Assembly: GCA_031261015.1 (NCBI GenBank)
Contig: JAISKG010000212.1
Coordinates: 1 to 10,124 of the forward strand
DNA length: 10,124 bases
Origin: Dysgonamonadaceae bacterium
Lineage (GTDB): Bacteria; Bacteroidota; Bacteroidia; Bacteroidales; Azobacteroidaceae
Direction: 5' to 3'
Both the position numbers and the translations under genes were made by a program. Below, one piece after another: positions 1-4,687 of the stretch. Under the pieces are notes generated by a model. The model ran no database searches. It had not been told where the DNA came from and worked only from the letters and a program-made list of their open reading frames with translations. Each line of letters begins with the position of its first letter. Position 1 is the stretch's first letter.

Positions 1-71
1 TCTTTACTCTATACATTTTTCAGCACCATTTTTTATTAATGTACTACATTTTTTCTCACCATTTTCGATTG

Positions 72-79
72 CAAAGATA
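72..79 (-). promoter_or_regulatory. Candidate Bacteroidetes -7 promoter element, reading left
   Basis: Read on the - strand this is TATCTTTG, followed by CAATCG, matching the Bacteroidetes -7 consensus TANNTTTG. No TTTG is present at the usual -33 spacing. Transcription would leave the window to the left. A - strand ATG at 16-14 opens a frame that reaches the window edge and could be the start of that gene, but only five codons are visible. Confidence 0.4.
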
Positions 80-96
80 CACTTTTTTTCACTCTC

Positions 97-117
97 ACCC
101 CGCATTGCATGCGGGGT
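97..117. repeat. Perfect 9-bp inverted repeat, 3-nt loop
   Basis: ACCCCGCAT (97-105) and ATGCGGGGT (109-117) are exact reverse complements around TGC. No T-run follows on either strand, so it is a poor intrinsic terminator. An 11-nt part of it (104-114) recurs inverted at 279-289. Confidence 0.7.
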
Positions 118-127
118 TATTCACAGT

Positions 128-145
128 AAACGCCTGTCGGCGTTT
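128..145. repeat. Perfect 7-bp inverted repeat, 4-nt loop
   Basis: AAACGCC (128-134) and GGCGTTT (139-145) pair around TGTC. It lies 10 nt from the preceding palindrome and belongs to the same cluster. A short T-run (143-146) falls within and just after the 3' arm on the + strand, so weak terminator activity on that strand cannot be excluded. Confidence 0.6.
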
Positions 146-226
146 TGCTTTCCTATAATTGATGATTTTTAAATTGGTCTGATTGCGGATAATCATATAA
201 TTTTTTGCAAAAAACAAACCTTCGTT

Positions 227-244
227 CGGCATGTCCACATGCCG
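227..244. repeat. Hairpin repeat, copy 1 (inverted relative to copy 2)
   Basis: CGGCATGT (227-234) and ACATGCCG (237-244) form a perfect 8-bp inverted repeat. On the - strand the element reads AACGACGGCATGTGGACATG and continues CCG. It matches copy 2 at 412-434 on the + strand except for three transitions, which keep the stem paired. Confidence 0.7.
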
Positions 245-307
245 TCGTTCTAAAAGCCGGCTTCCAGCCAGTGCAAAGCCGCATGCAATCATAAAAAGCG
301 CCAAAAA

Positions 308-339
308 TTTGCTTATTGAAATGGAATAATCTATCTTTG
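308..339 (+). promoter_or_regulatory. Bacteroidetes-type promoter, both elements present
   Basis: TTTG at 308-311 and TATCTTTG at 332-339 are separated by 20 nt, which fits the published Bacteroides layout of a -33 TTTG and a -7 TANNTTTG about 19-21 nt apart. Expected transcription start is near 344-348 on the + strand. The first ATG downstream is at 387, opening a 70-codon frame through hairpin copy 2 that I do not believe is a gene. The transcript could instead be a small RNA or a long leader for the lipoprotein gene at 705. It is the only site in the window where I find both promoter elements at correct spacing. Confidence 0.5.
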
Positions 340-416
340 GCAAATATTATTGGCGAGTATTAAAGGGATAAAAACTTGCAAACGAAATGGAATGTAATCG
401 GTTGTTTTACAAACGA

Positions 417-434
417 CGGCACGTGGGCGTGCCG
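417..434. repeat. Hairpin repeat, copy 2
   Basis: CGGCACG (417-423) and CGTGCCG (428-434) pair around TGGG. With five upstream bases this is a 23-nt match, with three transitions, to the - strand of 227-244 and its flank. One pair changes from T-A to C-G, and another from T-A to T-G, so the fold is preserved. A second small inverted repeat, AGCGT/ACGCT, follows at 446-458. Confidence 0.7.
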
Positions 435-467
435 CCGAACTGCTCAGCGTGTTACGCTACAGCGAGC

Positions 468-476
468 GGGGGGGGG
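468..476. repeat. Homopolymer run of nine G
   Basis: Nine consecutive G residues lie just downstream of hairpin copy 2, between the promoter at 308-339 and the lipoprotein gene. Runs of this length are prone to slippage during replication and also to sequencing error. Confidence 0.8.
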
Positions 477-679
477 TATGATTCCAACCCGACAAGGGTA
501 TTAAGAAGAAAAAAATCGAGTAGAAACATACGAGTTTTTACGGGTATAAACTTGTATAATAAACATAAATCAAAATCACTAAAATGCTTGATATTCTGAA
601 AAATAAGCAAATTCGGCGAATTGCCTCCCGACATCTATCAAATCGTAAAAGATTAAAATAGAAATTACTGCGATTTAAG

Positions 680-687
680 TAGCTTTG
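680..687 (+). promoter_or_regulatory. Candidate -7 promoter element for the FISUMP lipoprotein gene
   Basis: TAGCTTTG matches TANNTTTG and ends 17 nt before the ATG at 705, which would leave a very short leader. No TTTG is found at the -33 position, so this is a half-match only. Confidence 0.4.
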
Positions 688-704
688 CAAAATAGAAAAA
701 CAAA

Positions 705-1361
705 ATGGAAAAACAAAACACTTTCAACAAAATCTTTTGGTACTTTGTAGCATTATACGCAAGTGCTGTGGCATTTAACTCTTGTTATAGCAAAAAACAA
801 ATTCTAACTACAGACGATGGTGTAATCATTAATGGTGTAAAATGGGCAACACGCAATGTGAACACTCCCGGCACTTTTGCAGAAAATTCAGAAAATTCAG
901 GAATGTTTTATCAATGGAATAAAAAAGTGGGTTGGAGTAGTACAGACCCAATGATAAACTCTAATGGCAACACAGTTTGGAGCGACACAGAGGCTGATGA
1001 CAGTATTTGGGAGAAAAAAAACGACCCTTGTCCTGCAGGTTGGCGTGTGCCTACTTACGAGGAAATGCAATCTTTGCTTGACTTTAACAAAATAAATTAT
1101 CTATGGACAACTAAAAATGGAGTATGTGGTAGAGTGTTTTATGATATGGAAAGTGAAGCAAGCCTTTTTTTGCCCGCTGTAGGTTATCGCCGCGAGAGAG
1201 GCGAAATGGGTGGCAATACAATTTGGGAAGGTTACTACTGGAGTAGTAGTACGGAAAATGGCTCGAACGCAAGATTCTTGTTCTTTCACAGTTTTAACTT
1301 GAAAACATACCTTAGCTACAGCCGAGCATACGGATGTTGTGTGAGGTGTGTTGCAAAATAA
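705..1361 (+). CDS. FISUMP-domain lipoprotein, function unknown
   Basis: A 218-residue predicted lipoprotein. Residues 10-24 form a hydrophobic signal segment ending in a loose lipobox with Cys27 (FNSC), so the mature protein is probably tethered to a membrane. The rest matches the Fibrobacter succinogenes major paralogous (FISUMP) domain, common in Bacteroidetes and Fibrobacteres. Its hallmarks are visible: GVKWATRNV (44-52), GMFYQWN (66-72), NDPCPAGWRVPT (106-117), LPAVGYR in the middle, YYWSSS (177-182) and a C-terminal CCVRCV with three cysteines (211, 212, 215). No enzymatic role is known to me for this domain; a surface or extracellular role is inferred. The gene stands alone, 172 nt before the operon, and is visibly more AT-rich than the genes that follow, with ordinary AT-ending codons, consistent with an accessory gene. 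A tandem 9-nt duplication (882-899) encodes ENSENS. No clear terminator follows it, only a T-rich stretch near 1388-1397. Confidence 0.85.
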   Translation: MEKQNTFNKIFWYFVALYASAVAFNSCYSKKQILTTDDGVIINGVKWATRNVNTPGTFAENSENSGMFYQWNKKVGWSSTDPMINSNGNTVWSDTEADDSIWEKKNDPCPAGWRVPTYEEMQSLLDFNKINYLWTTKNGVCGRVFYDMESEASLFLPAVGYRRERGEMGGNTIWEGYYWSSSTENGSNARFLFFHSFNLKTYLSYSRAYGCCVRCVAK

Positions 1362-1507
1362 AAATTAGATTAAACCCCTTTAGCGCCTTTTTCTTTTACA
1401 CCTTATTTATTCGTTATTTTTAGTTTATAATTATCGAGGCAAATGTAAGAAGAATTATTTAAATAACAAACAAAAAATCAGGGATGAAAAATATAAAAGA
1501 AAAATGT

Positions 1508-1515
1508 TACCTTTG
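1508..1515 (+). promoter_or_regulatory. Candidate -7 promoter element for the operon
   Basis: TACCTTTG followed by CAATC matches the Bacteroidetes -7 consensus well; no -33 TTTG is at the expected spacing. It lies 18 nt before the ATG at 1534. This element overlaps the upstream in-frame ATG at 1504, which argues that translation begins at 1534. Confidence 0.55.
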
Positions 1516-1533
1516 CAATCACGATTTAATCTT

Positions 1534-2055
1534 ATGAGTACAATCAACTATGATCTCACTAAAATAAAAGGATTTGTCTTCGATGTTGACGGCGTTCTCT
1601 CGCCCGATTCCATTCCGCTGCATCCCACCGGCGAACCGATGCGTATCATCAATACCAAAGATGGATATGCTATGCAATTGGCTGCCAAACAAGGATTTGA
1701 ATTATGTATCATCACCGGAGGCGATACGCAGGCAGTACGCAAACGCTTCGAAAGCTTGGGATTCCAATCGGTCTATTTGCAGGCCAAACATAAATTGACG
1801 GAGTTCTACGACTTCCTGTCCCGCACGGGATTGAAACCCGAAGAAATCTGCTACGTCGGCGACGATATTCCCGACTACGAAATCATGGAAATCGTCGGAT
1901 TGCCGGCCTGCCCCGCCGATGCGGCTCCCGAAATCAAAGCGATCGCCAAATACATTTCCCATAAAACGGGCGGACAAGGCGTAGGCCGCGATGTGATCGA
2001 ACAAGTACTTAAAGCTCAAGACAAATGGATGAAAGCGGACGCTTTCGGCTGGTAA
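1534..2055 (+). CDS. kdsC: KdsC-like HAD phosphatase (KDO 8-phosphate phosphatase)
   Basis: A 173-residue capless HAD-superfamily phosphatase of the KdsC/YrbI type, expected to hydrolyse 3-deoxy-D-manno-octulosonate 8-phosphate to KDO in the cytoplasm for lipopolysaccharide inner-core synthesis. Motif I is FDVDGVLS with nucleophile Asp17 and acid/base Asp19. Motif II is ITGG with Thr61, a lysine is present near residues 85-87, and motif IV is GDDIPDYE with Asp110, Asp111 and Asp114. The length and the absence of a cap domain fit the tetrameric KdsC family. The frame is open from an ATG at 1504, but I chose 1534 (MSTINYDL) because the promoter element lies between the two and because the family begins this way. 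It is first in the seven-gene block and ends 2 nt before maf. The substrate could be another 2-keto-3-deoxy sugar acid phosphate; sequence alone does not settle this. Confidence 0.9.
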   Translation: MSTINYDLTKIKGFVFDVDGVLSPDSIPLHPTGEPMRIINTKDGYAMQLAAKQGFELCIITGGDTQAVRKRFESLGFQSVYLQAKHKLTEFYDFLSRTGLKPEEICYVGDDIPDYEIMEIVGLPACPADAAPEIKAIAKYISHKTGGQGVGRDVIEQVLKAQDKWMKADAFGW

Positions 2056-2057
2056 AC

Positions 2058-2642
2058 ATGCTGGAAAATCTATCAACATACGAAATCGTCCTCGCTTCCA
2101 ATTCGCCACGGAGGAAAGAATTGCTGTCGGGACTGGATCTGGATTATACGGTTCAAACGCTGCCGGATATTGAAGAAACGTATCCTGCTCATTTGCAACG
2201 CGAAGAAATCCCGCGATACTTGGCAAAACTGAAAGCCGACGCTTACAAAAACCAACTGAACGATCGCACTTTACTAATCACCGCCGATACCATCGTTTGG
2301 CTCAACGGAACCGTTTACGGAAAACCGGAAAATGAAGAGGATGCAAAAGAAATGTTGCGCCATCTCTCCGGGAATCAGCATGAAGTCCTCACCGGCGTTT
2401 GCCTGACGACGAAAGCGTATCAGGAAGTTTTTCACGCCGTTTCCCAAGTCAAATTTGCGCCATTGGACGAAGCGGAAATCGACTATTACGTCAAAAAATA
2501 CCGCCCTTACGACAAGGCCGGCGCTTATGGCGTGCAGGAATGGATCGGTTATGTCGGCGTGGAAAGTCTGACGGGATCGTTTTACAACGTGATGGGATTG
2601 CCCGTCCGCATACTGTATAAACACTTGAAAGAATGGAAATAA
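2058..2642 (+). CDS. maf: Maf family nucleoside triphosphate pyrophosphatase
   Basis: A 194-residue Maf/Ham1-fold protein. The family hydrolyses (d)NTPs to monophosphates and pyrophosphate, including modified bases, and has been linked to septum inhibition in Bacillus. Signature elements are the N-terminal phosphate-binding segment ASNSPRRKELL (13-23), the catalytic TADTIV with Asp77, GKP after it, and KAGAYGVQ (153-160). The last motif is typical of the YhdE-like subgroup acting on dTTP/UTP; that preference is inferred. The frame is also open from an ATG at 2025 inside kdsC, but the start at 2058 gives the conserved family N-terminus and a 2-nt gap after the kdsC stop, so I use it. Pairing with a KdsC-like phosphatase is, from memory, usual in Bacteroides relatives. 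The product is cytoplasmic. Confidence 0.92.
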   Translation: MLENLSTYEIVLASNSPRRKELLSGLDLDYTVQTLPDIEETYPAHLQREEIPRYLAKLKADAYKNQLNDRTLLITADTIVWLNGTVYGKPENEEDAKEMLRHLSGNQHEVLTGVCLTTKAYQEVFHAVSQVKFAPLDEAEIDYYVKKYRPYDKAGAYGVQEWIGYVGVESLTGSFYNVMGLPVRILYKHLKEWK

Positions 2643-2661
2643 AAAAGAAACAATATACACG

Positions 2662-3432
2662 ATGAAACATTTAACAATCGTCAAAGTCGGCGGAAAAATC
2701 GTCGAAGAACCGGAATCCTTAAAAGCTTTGCTTAAAGAATTTTCTCTGATCGCGGGATACAAAATATTAGTTCATGGCGGAGGTCGTTCGGCTACGCAAT
2801 TCTGCGAAAAATTAGGCATTCAAACCACAATGATCGACGGACGCCGCGTAACTGACGCCGAATCGCTGAAAGTGATCACGATGGTTTACGCCGGCTGGGT
2901 CAACAAAACAATTGTTGCCCAAATGCAAGCCCTGCACATCGACGCGGTTGGATTGACCGGCGCCGACATGAACCTGATTCTCTCGGCGCGGCGGCCGGTG
3001 CAGAAAATTGATTACGGTTACGTCGGCGACGTCAAGGAAGTGAATGCGCCTGTGCTTGCCGAATTATTGGAACAAGGTTATGTTCCTGTCATCGCTCCGG
3101 TTACGCACGACGGCGAAGGCCAATTATTGAATACGAATGCCGATACGATCGCCGGCGAAATCGCCAAAGCCCTCGCTTTCGACTTCAACATTCGCTTGAT
3201 TTATTGTTTTGAAAAACGCGGCGTTCTGCTCGATGAAAACGACGACGACAGCGTGATTCCTTTATTAGACAAAGAATTATTTGAGAAATACAAAGCCGAA
3301 GGAATCATCCAAGGCGGCATGCTTCCCAAATTGGAAAACGCTTTTCAGGCTTTAGCCGCCGGCGTGCAGGAAATCATCATTTCTCGCGCTTCGGAAATGA
3401 ATGCAGGGAAAGGAACTTTTATTAAAAACTGA
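2662..3432 (+). CDS. argB: Acetylglutamate kinase (or N-succinylglutamate kinase)
   Basis: A 256-residue amino acid kinase family enzyme that phosphorylates the gamma-carboxylate of an N-acylated glutamate, the second step of arginine synthesis. Visible are the N-terminal KVGGK (8-12, nucleotide-phosphate lysine), HGGG (38-41), GRRVTD (60-65) for substrate, GLTGAD in the middle, the LNTNADTIAGEIA segment and a C-terminal GGMLPKLENA. The length fits the short ArgB form without an N-terminal arginine-sensing helix, so feedback inhibition by arginine is not expected. In Bacteroides fragilis arginine is made through succinylated intermediates, so the real substrate here may be N-succinylglutamate. 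No other arg gene is in the window. It begins 19 nt after maf. A palindromic repeat lies directly behind its stop codon. Confidence 0.92.
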   Translation: MKHLTIVKVGGKIVEEPESLKALLKEFSLIAGYKILVHGGGRSATQFCEKLGIQTTMIDGRRVTDAESLKVITMVYAGWVNKTIVAQMQALHIDAVGLTGADMNLILSARRPVQKIDYGYVGDVKEVNAPVLAELLEQGYVPVIAPVTHDGEGQLLNTNADTIAGEIAKALAFDFNIRLIYCFEKRGVLLDENDDDSVIPLLDKELFEKYKAEGIIQGGMLPKLENAFQALAAGVQEIIISRASEMNAGKGTFIKN

Positions 3433-3434
3433 TC

Positions 3435-3504
3435 CGTCATTGCGAGCCGCTTGCGGCGAAGCAATCCATCTGGATTGCTTCGGGCTTTCGCCCTCGCAAT
3501 GACG
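3435..3504. repeat. MITE-like palindromic repeat (CGTCATTGCGAG family)
   Basis: This 70-bp element has perfect 12-bp terminal inverted repeats (CGTCATTGCGAG at 3435-3446, CTCGCAATGACG at 3493-3504). It has a perfect inner 12-bp inverted repeat around TC (CGAAGCAATCCA 3457-3468, TGGATTGCTTCG 3471-3482). Between these lie two small hairpins (3447-3456 and 3482-3493), so the whole can fold as a branched structure. Sequences of this kind recur in many unrelated bacterial genomes. It fills most of the 103-nt gap between argB and the methyltransferase gene. No target-site duplication and no following T-run are visible. Confidence 0.9.
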
Positions 3505-3535
3505 ACACAATAAATAAAATACGAATTTAAAATAT

Positions 3536-4687
3536 ATGAACTTAGTTGCAAAAACATTATACGGTTTGGAAGAAGTTCTGGCAAAAGAACTGATCGAATT
3601 GGGCGCTGACCAAGTGCAAATCGGCCGCCGAATGGTGAGTTTCGAAGGCGATTTGGAATTGCTCTACAAAGCCAATTTCCATTGCCGCGCGGCTTTGCGG
3701 ATCCTCAAATTCATCACGCAGTTCAAAGCCAAAAATCCCGACGAGATTTACGAGCAAATCAAAAAAATCGACTGGACAGACTACTTGCAGGAAAAGAAAA
3801 CTTTTGCGATTGATGCGGTCGTCAATTCCGAAACGTTTACACATTCTAAATTCGTAACTTACCGCGTGAAAGATGCAATCGTCGATGCTTTTGCCGAGCA
3901 AGGCAAGCTGCGCCCGTCGATCCGGATCAACAATCCCGACGTGCAATTGCACATCCACGTTTCGCACAACGATTGCTCGGTGTATCTCGACAGTTCGGGC
4001 GAATCGCTGCACAAACGCGGCTACCGCACGGAAGAAGGTTCCGCGCCGCTCAACGAAGTGCTGGCCGCCGGCATGATCCTGCAAACCGGCTGGAGAGGCG
4101 AAAGCAATTTCGTCGATCCGATGTGCGGTTCGGGAACCTTGCTTATCGAAGCCGTACTCATCGCTTTGAACATCGCTCCCGGCGTTTTCCGCGATCATTA
4201 CGCCTTTGAAAAATGGGACGATTTCGATGCGGAACTGTTCCAACGAATCAGCGCCGACGATAGCGGCGAACGCGAATTTCATTATAAAGCTTACGGTTCG
4301 GATATTTCCCCGAAAGCCATTGCCGCCGCCGCTAAAAACGTTAAAAACGCCGGCCTCACCAATTATATCGAGCTGAAAATCATGCCGTTTGAACAAATGA
4401 CCGAAAATCCGGGCAAAGGAATTCTGATCACCAATCCACCTTACGGCGAACGCATTCGTCCGCGCGATTTGCTGGATGTTTACGCCACGATCGGCGAACG
4501 GCTGAAACATGTTTTCACCGGATACGAAGCGTGGATCATCTCGTCGAACCCCGAAGGTATCGACAAAATCGGATTGAAACCGAGCAGCAAAACGAAGCTC
4601 ATGAACGGCTCGCTGGATTGCGAATATCGCCGCTACGAGATTTTTGCAGGGAAAAGAATAGAAGTAATCAAACATAAACAAAAATGA
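3536..4687 (+). CDS. rlmL: THUMP-domain RNA methyltransferase, RlmL-like
   Basis: A 383-residue S-adenosylmethionine-dependent RNA methyltransferase. The N-terminal part (to about residue 155) is a ferredoxin-like plus THUMP RNA-binding region. The C-terminal part is a Rossmann-type methyltransferase with the SAM-binding DPMCGSGTL (194-202) and the catalytic NPPYGER (300-306), the NPPY motif of N-methylation of exocyclic amines. It corresponds to the N-terminal half of E. coli RlmKL, which makes m2G2445 in 23S rRNA; the RlmK half is absent, as in the shorter stand-alone homologues. Assignment of the exact guanine is inferred. The start at 3536 gives the usual MNLVAKTLYGLE beginning. Its stop overlaps the next gene's start by 4 nt (ATGA), suggesting translational coupling. 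A nearly full-length open frame on the opposite strand is a shadow of this gene. Confidence 0.88.
   Translation: MNLVAKTLYGLEEVLAKELIELGADQVQIGRRMVSFEGDLELLYKANFHCRAALRILKFITQFKAKNPDEIYEQIKKIDWTDYLQEKKTFAIDAVVNSETFTHSKFVTYRVKDAIVDAFAEQGKLRPSIRINNPDVQLHIHVSHNDCSVYLDSSGESLHKRGYRTEEGSAPLNEVLAAGMILQTGWRGESNFVDPMCGSGTLLIEAVLIALNIAPGVFRDHYAFEKWDDFDAELFQRISADDSGEREFHYKAYGSDISPKAIAAAAKNVKNAGLTNYIELKIMPFEQMTENPGKGILITNPPYGERIRPRDLLDVYATIGERLKHVFTGYEAWIISSNPEGIDKIGLKPSSKTKLMNGSLDCEYRRYEIFAGKRIEVIKHKQK

Larger units (their letters stand above)
1..704. other. Palindrome-rich interval without a convincing protein gene
   Basis: No open frame in this 704-nt stretch resembles a protein family I know. It contains a cluster of short perfect inverted repeats (97-117, 128-145, 227-244, 254-263, 417-434, 446-458), a run of nine G (468-476), and promoter-like motifs on both strands. 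Two small open frames (- strand 95-343; + strand 387-599) run through the repeats, and their translations share an RRHV-containing peptide only because both read through the same hairpin repeat. I read the interval as a cluster of dispersed palindromic repeats with some regulatory sites, flanked on the left by a gene whose start would lie just outside the window. Confidence 0.6.

Noticed and set aside
95..343. 82-codon - strand frame with a hydrophobic N-terminal stretch resembling a signal peptide
   Set aside because: It is built from palindromes, its start codon overlaps a promoter on the other strand, and its final codons are a palindrome. I treat it as repeat DNA.
227..434. The inverted hairpin pair as the ends of an insertion sequence or the start of a CRISPR array
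   Set aside because: There are only two copies, in opposite orientation, with no transposase, no regularly spaced spacers and no cas gene.
387..599. 70-codon + strand frame downstream of the promoter at 308-339
   Set aside because: It reads through hairpin copy 2, the AGCGT/ACGCT repeat and the G9 run. The part after these is low-complexity and basic, and its only similarity to another frame is the shared repeat.
1440..1447. TACATTTG on the - strand, matching the -7 promoter consensus, in front of the 3' end of the lipoprotein gene
   Set aside because: No gene lies downstream on that strand and no -33 element is present. An eight-base motif with two free positions is expected by chance in AT-rich DNA.
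1702..2226. 174-codon - strand frame across the kdsC-maf junction
   Set aside because: It is antisense to two well-recognised genes and shows no family motifs.
3435..3504. The argB-rlmL palindrome as a rho-independent terminator
   Set aside because: No T-run follows on either strand, and the sequence matches a known dispersed repeat type instead.
3557..4681. Long open frame (374 codons) on the - strand opposite the RNA methyltransferase gene
   Set aside because: The + strand frame carries clear THUMP and methyltransferase motifs. The antisense frame has no recognisable family and arises because stop codons are rare in the complement of these codons.
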